Shown here piece after piece: positions 31,862 to 44,399 of a DNA stretch of 64,000 nucleotides. Source of the DNA: Annona cherimola (lineage: Eukaryota; Streptophyta; Magnoliopsida; Magnoliales; Annonaceae); assembly GCA_030490835.1 (NCBI GenBank), contig CM059975.1, forward strand, positions 56,597,174 to 56,661,173, written 5' to 3'. The notes under the pieces are model-generated. The model was given only the letters and a program-made list of their open reading frames with translations. It ran no database searches and was not told where the DNA came from. The translations under genes were made by a program, and so were the position numbers. Each line of letters begins with the position of its first letter. Positions within the stretch are counted from its first letter, which is position 1.

Positions 31862-33590
31862 TGTTGGTCCCGAGTTAATGGCAATTACCCAAGAGGGGAG
31901 GGGTGAATTGGGTATTAAAAAATTTACAACTTAAACAGAAACTTTACCCCGGATTAATGTAGTCCCCTTTGTGAAGAAACAAAATGAGAGCAATAATATA
32001 AAGAGCAGAAAAAAAAATGAACAGACAAGATTTTATAGTGGTTCGGGCAGCCTCCCTACTCCACTCTTCCAAGGTCACACTTGTTGTGACTTGGGTTCCA
32101 CTATGTATTCCGCGAATACAACTAGAGTCTCCACTCTCTTCTAGATTCTAGCTCTAGGGGACATATACAACCAGAGCCTCCACTCTCTTCTAGATTCTAA
32201 CTCTAGGGGGCATATACAACCACAGCACAAGTAGGTGACGAGTTCCACTCCAATCACACACTACTTTGCTTACACTTGATCTTAGTTACCCAAACTAAAT
32301 CAAGTTCAATACAATAAGAAATAACAAAATAAAGTTTCTACACGTTACTGTTGTGTAGACGCAGATTTGGCGCAGAGAAGAACTTGTAGTGTAGGCTTAG
32401 AGATTCAGCAAGCAGCTCTTGGCAGTTTGAAGCAAAGTTCTTCTTCTCAATGTTGGCTTGATCACTTGAAGCTCTTAAAGATAGGAGTTATGCTCACTTA
32501 ATGAATTCTCAGCTACCCTCCTCGTTCATATTGAATGCCTTTTATAATTGTGGAGGGAATCCGAACGTTTGGAAGTAAGTGGCGCGCATTTAATGCGCCA
32601 ACGTTCGAAAATTTTCCGACCGTTGCGACCCAAGTCGCAGGTGGAGTCGACTTCGGGTGCGACTTCGCCTGTTCGCAACAACTTCAAGTTCCAGTCTGGG
32701 TCGACTTGGTCCTCGACTTGACCCAAGTCGCGGGTGGAGTCGAATTCGGGTGCGACTTCACCTCGGCAGCTTGCTTGACGAATCTTGAAATCCTTGGAAT
32801 GCTTTGCTTGCTTGAGTTTCTTCATGTTTGGTTGTTTCTTCCTTGATTCATATCTCTTTGGACCCCTGTGTTATCATTCTAGCTTGATGTCCTTTGGCTC
32901 CATGATTTGTAGACCTTGAGTCCTTGAGTCTTGAATCTTTTGTATTCATGAACAAATCCAATATATTTTGATTAAAATAGTTGCATTCATGCATCTTGCT
33001 TCCTTTGGACTGGATTAGTCTTCATATGTTCCAAGTTGAACATCGAAGTCGACTTGATCTTCAACTTGACTCAAGTTCTATCTTGAAATCGATCTAATCC
33101 CCGATTTAGCTTCTGAAGTTTCTTCCATGTCCAACTGAAGTCGATACTAGAGTCGACTTGGTCTGCGACTTCACCCAAGTCACATGCGGAGTCGACTTCA
33201 TCTCCGACTTCGGCAGCTCTGCTCCTCGATTTCAACTCTGGAAGGAAATGACGCCTCCAAGTGGATGCTGGAGTCGACTTGGTCTGCGACTTCACCTCAA
33301 GTCGCAAGCGGAGTCGACTTGGAATGCGACTTCGGCAGTTCTCGTTCTCGATTTCAACTCTGGAAGGAAATGACGTTTCGAAGTCGATGCTGGAGTCGAC
33401 TTGGGGATCGACTTGGCCTAAGTCGAAGCCTGAGTCGACTTGGAAATCGACTTGACTTGCCATGCTTCATATTCTTCAAATTTATAACCTTAAGTCATTT
33501 CCACAAACATGTTAGTAACCAAAACTTACTCAAATTGATTTGTTAATCATCAAAACATAGACTTGGCTTATTTTCCACATGTTTCCAACA
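31862..33590 (-). repeat. 5' LTR of SIRE copy 2
   Basis: 1729 bp, ends TGTTGG...CCAACA, with a tandem duplication of ~50 bp near 32120-32220. GTCGAC array at about 32640-33450, TATA-like ATTATAAAAGG complement near 32538-32548. Confidence 0.93.
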
Positions 33591-34349
33591 GTCACTTGAT
33601 TCAATTTTTGCCCAACCGCATATTCTTTCCCCCAAACTTAATGCAAAATTCTCCTCACCATATTTCAGAATATCTGGAGATTTTTTTTAATTATTTTTAT
33701 TTGCTCCCCTCACCATATTTCAAGGTATCTGGGGAGAATTTACATTTTAAATCGTTATTACTGTGATTTTTCTTTGCTTTTTACGCGAACCTTGCCATTT
33801 GTGGATGCCTAGTCCCGGTTACTCAGCATAGGTCAATCACTCCCTTTTGTTGTGTTTTGTTAGGGGTACTGAACATGCCTGTGTAATTTTCTTTGTGACA
33901 TATTACCATTTCTGAACCCACTAATTCCCTTAAAGTACTTGGTCAGCATTTAATTAATTCAGTCTCATCATTTCAGTTTGGAAGATTGACATATACTTGA
34001 ATTAGAATAATGTATTATGAAATCTCTTTAATTCTTTTCACATTGCAACTTGTTTTATACCTGGTCCATAGTCTGAATTCCCCATCTTTCATGAATTCAA
34101 TTTCAAGTCCACATTAATCACAACCTTGCACATTTTCAATAAGATGGATTGAACAAAGATAACTTTCATTAGCTGGAATTGACAAAACATGCAAAGCATA
34201 AAAAAAACTAACCTTGGTCAAGAATTATACACCCTCCAAACTTAAGAGATGCATTGTCCTCAATGCATGATGACCTAGAATGACTTAACAAAGAAAATAC
34301 AAAATAAAGGAAAAATAAAATAAAAAATAAAAATGGAAGGACCGAGACT

Positions 34350-35455
34350 CCCTCAAGAATCAGACTCTGTGGCATCCTCGTCCTCGATGTCGGCGAGTTG
34401 GGGCTGGGACGACTGCCTGAAGCAAGCTCGGAACTCCGGTGGCGTCGACGGGAAAGGCGGGAGAGTCGAGGCATTAATATGGCGGTCCTCCATCAACCGT
34501 CGGAAGTGGGCCTCCATCGCCCTATTGGACTGCTGCAAAAACCTAGTCTGAGCCGCCATCAGGTTCTCCAAGTTGGTCAGTCACTCACTGGTAGTTGACA
34601 GTGCAGAGGAGGGTCCCGCTGATGGAGCTGCTCTGGGACGCGTGGTGGCAGTGTGGACCCGGGGCTGAGTGCGGTAGGAGAGGTCGTCAATGATCATTTC
34701 GCAGTTCAGGATCTCCTCCGTCTACTCCCATCTGACTCCGGCCAGCTTATAAAGCCCGGTGATGAGTGATGGGAAGTAGTAGCTGCCCTGGGGTGCGGTC
34801 GCGCAGGCACAAATCTGGTGATAGATAAGCCGACCCACGTCGATCGTCATGCCGCTATATATGGCATGGAGCAGCAGCGCCCTGTCCATCGTCACCTCGC
34901 TGACGTGGGTCGACGGCATCATCCGGGCTGAGATGAAGTGGAAGAGCATCCTCCCGTGAGAAAGCATGTCGCTCCGCTTGAAGGAGGTAAGTTGTCCACC
35001 CGTCGACTTCCAAACCAGTGGCCTCTCGCAAAACTGCCTGATGATAGAGTTGATGTCTCGGTCTTCACCCTCTAAGAATGCCTCGTACTCCTCTGGGTGA
35101 TCGAAAGAAACCATCCCATAATACGAGTTGATCGCCTCCGCATGGAATGGGACGATTTTGCCCCTGACCTTCACTCGCCCCTACTCATGCTCCACTGCAT
35201 TAGCATAAAACTCCTTAACCACAGGGGTGATAGCAGGCTGGGGTTGCGCCACAAAATTCTACCAGCCTCGGACATTCAAGTTGAGGAGCGGAGCGTTGGA
35301 GAATTTGTCTATCTTGATTCCCCTCTCCGGAATCAGGTGCCTTTTCTGGAGCGCGTCCGTGTACCGCTTGAAGGCTTAGGCGGACACGAACCTGTTGGTG
35401 TTGAATTCTCTGGCTCCTGAACTTTCTTCCTCTTGGTCGATGATGATGAAGCCAT
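34350..35455 (-). pseudogene. accessory ORF remnant of the Gypsy-like element
   Basis: Starts MASSSSTKRKKVQEPENS (ATG at 35455) and runs through frameshifts and stops. The longest open piece (35174-34722) reads ...VKVRGKIVPFHAEAINSYYG..., ...SEVTMDRALLLHAIYSGMTI..., ...SYYFPSLITGLYKLAGV. This pattern (VRGK..PF....IN.........T..RALLL..I..G......LI......) is that of the plant 'putative plant transposon protein' domain found in many LTR retroelements. The last piece (34571-34353) has a coiled-coil-like start (ENLMAAQTRFLQQSNRAM) and an acidic end. Function of the domain is unknown. Confidence 0.75.
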
Positions 35456-36415
35456 GTCTCCGACAAATATCTCAAACGGTCCTTGCAAGCAAGAATCTAA
35501 CACAACCAAACAAGCCAAAATCTAAAATTGGACCCAACACAGTCCATAAGCAATCAACAAGCCAACCTCCACAAACCAATTGCCAAGCAATCACCAAGCC
35601 AATCAAGCCAAACCAACCTGCAATCTGCTGCCCAATCCACAAAATTCGGTCACTCAAACAATCACCAAGCCACTTTAAAGCAATAACAATGCACCAAAGA
35701 TGGAGAAATTTTTACCCACAGAAGCTTTCCACCTAAAATTTGGAACTTGTGTTGTCTCTAAATTGGCGTCGATCTGCTGACAGTGGGTTTCGGCGCCGGT
35801 CGAAGAAGATGATGATGTTTGGGCTCAAAATGGAGCCCAAATCAAGGGGGAAATGATGGAAAAGCTAATATAGGTGTGGGGCTGAGGATTTGGTGATGAA
35901 AAACTAGATTTTTTGGTGGATTTGAGTGGATCAAAGCAAAGGGGAAAAAAGGAGAAAATGGGATGGATGAAATGGAGGGATGATTTCTTGATGAAATGGG
36001 GTTGGATCTGAGTTGAAATGGCTTGGAAACAAAGGCAAGATCAAGAGCAATGAGAAAAGGGGATTTTTCAGCGCCGGGGCATGAGGGTTAGGGTTTAAAC
36101 CGTAACCTCTAGCTTTATAAGGCGTCTGGGTCGCGCTGTCCATGATCGGGAGTCGGGGAGCCAACATGTGGCGCCCCGTATGTTCCGTGTTCTTTGGGTT
36201 CTTCATCACGACGCCTAGGCGCCGATCTTCTTCAGCAAATTTTTGAATTTTTCTCCCTAGCTGCTTCCAAGCATGATCTTTGTGAAATTATGCTCCAAGT
36301 CATTTTTCTAAAAATAAAAACAAAAACAAAAACAAAAATCAAAATGAAAACGAGTAATGGGTTGCCTCCCATGCAGCGCTAAGTTTAACATCCTCAGCCC
36401 GATGTTCCATAATGG

Positions 36416-37340
36416 TTAGCCAATTCCTGCTCTGTCAAAGTTCCTTCCATGTGGTTTATTCACTGGAAGTTCAGACTTCTTCTTAGCCTCTTCAAACGGA
36501 TCTGTTCGCCTCTTTCTTTGAATTTCATAGAGACTATAGAAGAGTTGTTCTTCAGGGTCTTGAATTAATGATGGCTTCAAGGAGCTGATTTCCAAAGCTA
36601 TGCATTGATCACTTAAGTATTGTTGCACCTGAATTTCAGGAAGACCAATTAGAGGTATGTTGATATGACAATTTTCAACTTTCTCTAATATATCAACCTC
36701 TATTTCTTCATCGATTTTCTCTTCTGCTTCCTGGCTTTTCATTGGGTCGGCCAATTGTTCAAGAATGAATTGAGGTACAGGTTGCTCTATCACATCGATT
36801 GATGTATCTTCATTAATGCTCGAAGTGACTTCGCAGCCCTGTTCCAACTAGTCTTCTTCTAAGATTTCTTTAATATGACTGGACGACGATTCTTGATGCC
36901 GACCTTGGATTGTGGTAGCCAATTGTTCCACCTTCTTCTGCATGTTCTCATTAAATTGCATCTGATGTTGCATATATTGCATGAACATGTCTTCCAAAGA
37001 TGACTTGCTTTCAGAAGCGATGGCTCCCCTTCTTTATATGCTTGAAATCCCGTCGTCATCATATTTTCTGATTACGGGTCTCCATAGTTGTCTTGTGCAT
37101 CATTAGAATGATCAAGATAGCCCACGGATGCTGAGTAATAGACGCATTGAATTAACAAATGTCCCTTGGCTCCACACAAATCGTAGTAAGTTGAATAAGA
37201 ATTGTTCATATCCTGCATTTGATTGTCAAAACCTACAAATTGAGCTGGATGTGCCCATATATTTTCATACTCATGGAAATCCATTCTAGTTGGTTTTGAA
37301 AATTCTGCATTTGACCAATGGTAAGCATTTGAAGCCATTG
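36416..37340 (-). pseudogene. gag-like remnant of the Gypsy-like element
   Basis: Two open pieces downstream of the PBS. The first (37335-37072, MASNAYHWSNAEF...) has a damaged zinc-knuckle-like motif (YYDLCGAKGHLLIQC, first cysteine lost to Y). A middle segment (FMQYMQHQMQFNENMQKKVE) is like the coiled-coil end of Athila/Tat-type gag; the second piece (36847-36416) is acidic, ends ...NKPHGRNFDRAGIG and has no recognisable domain. A protease and RT would normally follow but are missing. Confidence 0.6.
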
Positions 37341-37483
37341 AAAATTGCAATAAACAGACCCCTAAAATAAAATTTTATCAAAAGAGAAGAATTGAAAAGA
37401 AGAAAAGAAGAAAATATAAAATGAAATATAATTACAGAATTGTACAAGAAAGCAATAAACTAACAATAATTAATTAAACTAAT

Positions 37484-37501
37484 TCCTTGGCAACGGCGCT
37501 A
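37484..37501 (-). other. degenerate tRNA-Asp-type primer binding site
   Basis: Minus strand TAGCGCCGTTGCCAAGGA, a few bases inside the 5' LTR, matches the usual Athila/Tat PBS TGGCGCCGTTGCCGGGGA at 15 of 18 positions. It sets the direction of the element. Confidence 0.75.
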
Positions 37502-37507
37502 AAAACT

Positions 37508-39097
37508 TGACGAGCTGCGTATATGTCTATAAAAATGCTCGCTTTTACGCAAATATACGTGCCGAATCAAGTAATAAAGAGTGAGTAGAGTATCGTTCAC
37601 ATGAGAAATTGTTTAACCAGAATTCTTAATCAGTTTAACTGCTTTCAATATGAAGAGAATTCTGAGTTTTGAATTTAGAACTAAAGCTAAAAAATGCAAC
37701 AAGAAATCAGAGTAGAGTCCACGGAATCGCTGGAATACTAGAAATGGGTTTATCAATCAGGGATGGTAAATGGATAGCTCAAAATCCTTGAATCTAAATT
37801 GTATTGCATTGGTTCTTTTTCATTGGATTGTGCATGGATTTACTAGCCCAAGTTCAATAATCTCTATATATGTCTTCCAACACTATATAAAGCTAATTAC
37901 ACCCTATTCAATTGCTATGTTCCCATGCCATTAAATAAAGTGAAATTGATAAGTTCATAACCTGTTTAGTGACTACGTAGGGTTTAACGGTATATTCCTA
38001 TCCGTTAAACAACTCCCCTTAACAAAGAGGAAACCTATGCCCTACACACGGATCTAGTAGAGATTTTCCTTTTTCAAGGATAAACAAGCAATTAAATCAT
38101 CTTACAAGGTAGTTAATCTTGTAAAAAGTATTAAACCACATGTATAAAGGTAAATCATACACAATCATATAGAAAAATCAAATATTCATTCCTGAATTTC
38201 AAAGAACCAATACAACATAATTAGATATCAATTCATCCTAACTATCCATCTAAAGGAAGTTTAGTTCAAATACATGATTATAAAATCCTTTACATCCATT
38301 ATTGTAGTATCCAGAAAAGCAGAGAAGGAAAAATAGAAAGATAAAGAGAAAATTAGTTTTTCGGCAGTTTCCACCAACGGAGTCGAATCCTCTCTTCAAT
38401 CCGTGCTTTGATCACGTTTTCGTCTTTCTCTAGCTATGTAATCCCGTTCCAAGCTGTCTCCGGGTCGTCCTCTCGCGCGCGAACCCCTAGGATATATTTA
38501 TAGAGTTAAATTGCGCAACCCACATAGTGAAATCCGCACGTACAGATGCGTATTGGCGCCTAGGCGCCCTTGGCTCCCTAGATGCTTCATGACTTGGAAC
38601 CTTTCCTCGAACACCTGTGTGATCATGCCTGGTGCCTGGGCACCAACTCTCTGGAAGCAATTCTCCCGTGTGACTTCACAACCCTTCTGGACTGGTCTGC
38701 CTGTTGGTAAGGTGGCGCCTGGGCGACCCTGGCTGGAACCTAGGCGCCAACTCTCTGGAAGAAATTAGTTGTGTGAAGTGTTGGAGATCCTAAATAAGGT
38801 ACATAGGGTGGTGCCTGGGCGCCATCCCACTGCTCCTGTACTTGGTTTCATTTTGCATTTCACTCGCCTGCATGCCTTTATATGGTCCATCATTCCTGCA
38901 AAAAATGAATAAACTAAATAAATGAACTAAATATGCCTAATTTATGCTAAAAATTCATAAAAACTAAATAATTCTTCTAAAATACAGAATGAGTGAAAAT
39001 TAAGCTAAATGGATGCAAACTAAGCCTAATCTCTCGAACTAACACGCAAATACAGTCTGAAATGGGTCATGATAACTCGCATTTTTACGAGTTATCA
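37508..39097 (-). repeat. 5' LTR of the Gypsy-like element
   Basis: 1590 bp. Contains several GC-rich palindromes such as GGCGCCTAGGCGCC (near 38554-38567) and variants (near 38630-38645, 38712-38725, 38745-38755) in an otherwise AT-rich LTR. Ends at CTTTC, the target duplication. Confidence 0.88.
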
Positions 39098-41819
39098 CTT
39101 TCTATAATGTGTTTTAATCCCATATTAAGGGTAAACACATAGCATACATTTATAACTCAACATATGGGAATTTATTTCTCCCATTAACCATTTTTCATGC
39201 ATTTTCCATCTTTCTTACGTCTATGCTCATTCTAAGCATATAAGTAACATTTCAAGCTTCATAAATAAATCTCAAAAATTGAGATAATTAATATTTAATC
39301 ATACAGCAACTTACTCATGCATGTTATCACATTTTCATGCATATTTTTCATTTTAGAAAATTCTCATAAGTCAATATCATCCATTCACACATATGCTTCA
39401 CATATGTTCAACATACAACACATATATTATGTGTTTCTTAAATTTTCTTAACACAAAAACTTTCACCCATTTTCATTATCATTAAACTCCTTAATTAACA
39501 TATACTTCAGGGTTTAATTTCGAATTTTCAATCTATTCATCACTGATTTCCAAAAAGACATGTTAAGACACATGTTTCATCATTTCAACGCCCCTTTCAT
39601 GACTTAAATCATAACAGATTTTTAAGTCATAATTTCCAGAAAATAAATATACTTTTATTAACCTAAATTTAGGGTATTATCACATATTTAAAATTCAAAA
39701 TTTGTTGGCTTCCATAACAGCAACATATTCATGCATATAGGGTATCCATTTAACCCATTTTGACGTGTCCAAACATATGTCCATAAAATCAGATTTAGGG
39801 AAAATCATTTCAAAACCTTTTGGACACTCAAAGTACCTTAAAAATAGGGTATTTTACCATCCATAACATTCATAAATCATTTCATTACAATCAGCAACAA
39901 AAATCATAAGAAAATCATCCGTTTTGGCCCCCCATTTGGACGTCCCTCATGCATACCCTAAAAAATCAGATTTAGGGAAAATTAATCCAGCCCACTTTGT
40001 CCATCCAAAGGGTCCTTAATTTAGGATAATTTAACCTAAAATTTATCCATAAACAATTTAAGCAATCCCTTTTTTCATTTTTAACCCAAAAATGGAGAAA
40101 TCGGGTCATTTCTTGAAACTTAGGGTTTCATATTTGCTAAAATCATAAACCAATGCTTAAATCATCATTTGTAATTAAAAAGAACATTGATTACATCCAA
40201 ATAAATATGCTTAAATCATACAGCAGCTTAGTTTAGGGTTTTGAGATTTTCCAAGTTAACTTTCATCTCAAAATCCAACCTAAACTTCCATTTTCACTCT
40301 CTTGAACTCTTGATTTCATCTAAATCTTTCAAAAATCATTCAATCCCCATATTAAGGCATCATAACTCAGCCTTTAAGAGTTATTTATGAACCATATTCA
40401 TGGATCATGAATTGAGAGAGAAAAACTTGATTTAGGTGATTCAAAACATAGATTTCACTTACTTGAATCAACCCTAACTTGAATCCAATTTGAGTTGCTT
40501 GGTTCTTCTTCTTTTTCTCCTCCTTTTTCTTCCTATTTTTCTCCTCCTTTTTTCTCTTTCCCTTGCTGGTTTGGATGTGCAAATGAGCTCTCCCACCCTT
40601 AGCAACAATTTTGGGAAATTTCCTCCCCCTTTCTCATATACACGTTACCAAGGGATAAGCTCAAATTTTGATTTTTTAACCAGCTAGTGGGACCCATTTG
40701 TCACATTTCATGAGGGTAATTTATTTCTACCTTATCCTTTGATGAAATGGAATTTTTATAACCAAGTAAAATTCCCATTTAATAAATAACAAAAATCATC
40801 AAAAATCACACATTTAAGGGGTGCATTGCTGTCCACTGGTAGACGTCCCCTTTTTAGCTAGCTTTTGACATTTTTTTTGTCAATTTTTCCACACATTTAA
40901 ACATCTATTTATTTCCCCTAGACATTAGGCAGCTTAGACATATTTTTTAGGATTTTAAAAAATCACATTTCATGCCCTAAAGTGCCCTTGGACGTCCACC
41001 TTGTTGCCACATGCCCTAAGCCCCACTTTGAGCTAGTGTTTAGGCATTTAACCATGGCATTTAATCCTTGAATTTTCCATGGATTTGACCATTAAACAAT
41101 GCTTAAAAATTCAGCTCAATCCATTCAAAAATTGACACCTTGCATAGCATTTAAATATGTCATTTTCTAAAATGCTTTTTATTAAATGCTATGGTAGTCT
41201 AGGGTATACAAAGTCAATGCTAGGTACCTTTTCCTAATTAACCATTTTTTCATAGTAATTAGCTTAATCAAATCTACTCATTCCATATATTTCATAATTT
41301 TATTCCGTCTTTCAAATTTCATCTCAAACCGACGTTTCTATGTCAAGTAATGAACCTTTGAAAATATCCTTAGAGTGTGAGATTAAAAATAAATAATTAT
41401 CACCTTAATCTCACCACTTGTGTCTTAATCCAATCCACTTATAAGTTTGAACCCAAAATCATGAGCTCGCCTTTAAAATTTGATCTCATTTTGCCTTGTA
41501 GGCGTAAAGTTATGAATTTTCTATGATTTTCAACACAATTCCATAATTTCCATTTTAATCTTTATTAATTTAAATCATGGAAATTAAAATAAATATTCAT
41601 GCCACATTAGCATGTTCTAATCCTCATTAAGCCCCTTTAGTCACCTTGACTCATATTGGGCTTTGGAGATTAATCTAAATCACTATTCTTAATTGCAAAC
41701 CCTAATTTGCAAAATTCATAAATTCTTGAAAATCATCCAAAATTCAATCATTTCACATATAAGTCATGCATTACACTTTAAATGCAATTATATGAGTCCT
41801 ACTTGGGTATTACATAGTA

Positions 41820-43680
41820 TATATCTGCTTTAATAATTTCAGGACTCAATCATCTCTACAACTGCTCACTTTAATTCGAAATTAATAAAAAATAAATGTA
41901 AATATTAATCTGAGCAAATAAATATAAAATAACTTATTTCACTAATACTTGTATTAAATAGAAAGATTTAATTTAATTTGAAATGAAAATAAACAAAGCT
42001 AAAATTGATTACCTTTTTAAAAATTAATTGTATACTAATATCAAAAAATCTTTTTGTAATTACACGTAAATAAAAATATTTATATTATTTTAACAACATC
42101 AAATTTTATATGTTTAGTGTTGTTTTCAATTACATTTATACAACATAGAAGAAGCTCTCACAAAATACAATCCCAAAGATATCATATGGGATCCCCTAAT
42201 TTTTATACCAGTATAATCCAAAAATATCTAACTAATTTTTTATCACTTAACTATTATTTATTCATTTTGGTGTAACAAACATGGATTGAAATAATGGGCA
42301 GTCACAAAAAATCTATCAATTATAGTTATTTTTTAAAATAAAAACTTTACATAAATTCATCCAATGTTGTCTCTAATTTTGTTGAATTAGATTAATTTTA
42401 ATTGAAGCTCCACGAAAAATGAATTAATCAAATGATTCAACTTACTTTTTAGAACATCATTGTCATACGAATATTTGAAAAATATGTATAAAAATATTTA
42501 TTTCAACACCACCAATAGCCAATAATCAAGCCCAAGATAAATAATTCAAAAAAAAAAATCTAATGTGAAAAATATCTTAAATAAAAAGTTTGTAAATTAA
42601 TGTAAAATGGAGATTATAAATTTACAAAATATTAAGTATTCTAAATCAACCATGATCATTATTCATTATAAAATAATTCGATGGTGGGTGCATTAACATT
42701 ACTCAAATATATATGGATGGATGTTGAGAGGAAGATAAAATTAAATAAGTTTAAAATGAATTATACCTATTTTTATATAAAAAAAAAAAACTTAAATTTA
42801 TATTGTCTTTTTTCAAGAGTTTAATAAAAATTAATTATATTGAGCTCTGAATGTACTTAGAGGTAGCTAATTTTCTATCATTCAAGTTTTAGGTGAATAA
42901 GTTTTCATATTTCTATATTGTAAATTATAAAATATTAAAATTATCTTTAATAATATATTTCTATATTTTATACTAAAATTTCGAATATATCAATTATTAA
43001 AATTTAATTTTAAAAATTAGTAACAATAATTATATTATGTAAATGTATAACTTAAAATGTATATAAAAGTCATAGATTCAATGGTTATATCATGTAAATG
43101 TATAATTCAAAACGTATATTCGCACATCAATTTTGACCATTTTTAAAATTTATTTAATTTTTATTTTGATTTTTTAAAATGAGCATTTGGAGGATGATTT
43201 CGAGCATGTATCGTGAGTCAAAAAAATACTAATTTAAAAAGTACAAAATTTTACCAAGAAAAAATTTAAGGGACACTCAAATTTTATAAAATAAATAAAA
43301 TATTAAAAATAAATTTTCAGATTACACATAAATCCTCCCATTTATAGGTACTAAGAAATTCACCTAAAATCTAATTTTCTTATTTGTTACGTCGTCTGTA
43401 TAAAGATGCATGTGATTATAACAATTCATATCTTATGGAAGATAATGTCAATTTAAAAATAAAATATTATTAATTGAATAAATATTTTTATTGAATAAAA
43501 TTTTATTAAAATTACATCATTTTGTATTTATTTTATATCATTTTCACTTTGTTTTAAGAGAAATTATATTGAAATTGAGGTTTGATGCAATACTTAGTGA
43601 TATTTAAATTTTTTACACAAAAATTATATTTACATAATTTGGGGTATTCTATTAGATTATTGAGGAATTTTTATAAAATT
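41820..43680. other. AT-rich sequence, nothing recognised
   Basis: About 1.9 kb of A/T-rich non-coding sequence with many short homopolymers. No TIR, LTR or protein remnant was recognised. Confidence 0.5.
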
Positions 43681-44330
43681 GTTTTGAATGCTCTATATTG
43701 CAAATAACGATCTGCATATAAACGAATTCAGGTGGTCCGCTGGACCATCAGAAATTGTTTTTTCCTTCTCCTCAAAAGGTCGCTCATGGCTGCCACATCC
43801 AAGTGGGAAAATCCATCTGTCTTTGCTTTGGAATCCTCCTTATCTCAACGGCCAGCTAAATCAAGTTAAAAAAGAACTCAAAAAGATAATTATGACTGCA
43901 TTCATCTCTTTTAATTTTAGGCAGTGAACAGCCATGAAAAGTCCATCACCGGCGACCTATAATTTTCAGATCCGGCTATCTAAGTCATTGGATTGCAGAT
44001 CAAAGCTTGTCAATCAAAATCGGGTGCAAATCCCTTAAGTCCGGTAGCTATCATACTCCCTAGTTATCATACCACCTGTAACCCTTCTTCCCATTCCAAC
44101 ACCCACATGCAGCCAAGCCCTATTCCCCCCTTTTTCGGCCAATGCTGCACTGTTGGCAGCCATAAAAGCCACATCAAAAGCCCTTCCAACCAATGCCAAA
44201 AATCCGATTGCTCCGATCCAACAACTATGAAATCCATGACATTAGACACCCATCAAATTGGTAGCAATCTAACTGAATCCCTTCACATATCAATCTCCCA
44301 AATTCTATCCAGGAAGCACGCAATAGGCAA
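43681..44330. other. higher-GC non-repetitive stretch, unassigned
   Basis: Base composition changes abruptly at about 43690 from AT-rich to near-balanced. Small ORFs exist (43688-43927 and 43993-44457, plus strand) but show no family motif, and the second runs into the LINE remnant. It could be an unrecognised LINE 3' part or a host gene fragment. Confidence 0.35.
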
Positions 44331-44399
44331 TATGGAGGAACAAAGAAGAAACGGGGAGGAAGAAAGGAAAGAGTGGAGTTCGGGGAGAGGTGTGGGGCG

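Larger units (their letters stand above)
24860..33590 (-). mobile_element. decayed sirevirus-type Copia element (SIRE copy 2)
   Basis: Same family as 4520-15410. LTRs 24860-26538 and 31862-33590, PBS 31845-31859 (TGGTATCAGAGCAGG), PPT 26539-26552, perfect target duplication GTCAC (24855-24859 and 33591-33595). gag and pol are broken by many stops and frameshifts, and the third ORF is absent: only about 300 bp separates the pol end from the PPT. LTR divergence is clearly higher than in copy 1 (about 12 mismatches in the first ~240 aligned bases, plus a 50-bp indel), so it is older. Confidence 0.95.
23542..39097 (-). mobile_element. pol-less Gypsy-like retrotransposon (TR-GAG/LARD type)
   Basis: LTRs at 23542-24488 (3') and 37508-39097 (5'), TGATAA...CGTCA on the minus strand, with a perfect duplication CTTTC (23537-23541 and 39098-39102). 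A degenerate tRNA-Asp PBS lies at 37484-37501. The interior holds a gag-like remnant (36416-37340), a block with GGGAGGCAACCCA, an accessory ORF (34350-35455), two copies of a GAGGAC...TTAAGTTTGRGG motif typical of such elements (near 24495 and 34225), and no recognisable protease, RT or integrase. SIRE copy 2 is inserted at 24860. The AATG-type microsatellite (24537-24576) lies near the 3' LTR. Confidence 0.85.
22182..41814. mobile_element. solo LTR (copy B, ~4.07 kb net) hosting nested elements
   Basis: Starts TGTGGCGCCCCAACCCGAGC, ends GGGTATTACA, and is flanked by a perfect 5-bp duplication TAGTA (22177-22181 and 41815-41819). Its own sequence is 22182-23541 plus 39103-41814; the rest is the inserted Gypsy-like element. 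Sequence and length match 53719-57820. Between its ends there is no PBS, PPT or second LTR of its own family, so it is a solo LTR left by LTR-LTR recombination. Long LTRs with such ends suggest a Gypsy chromovirus of the Tekay/Del type, but no coding part is present to prove it. Confidence 0.85.
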
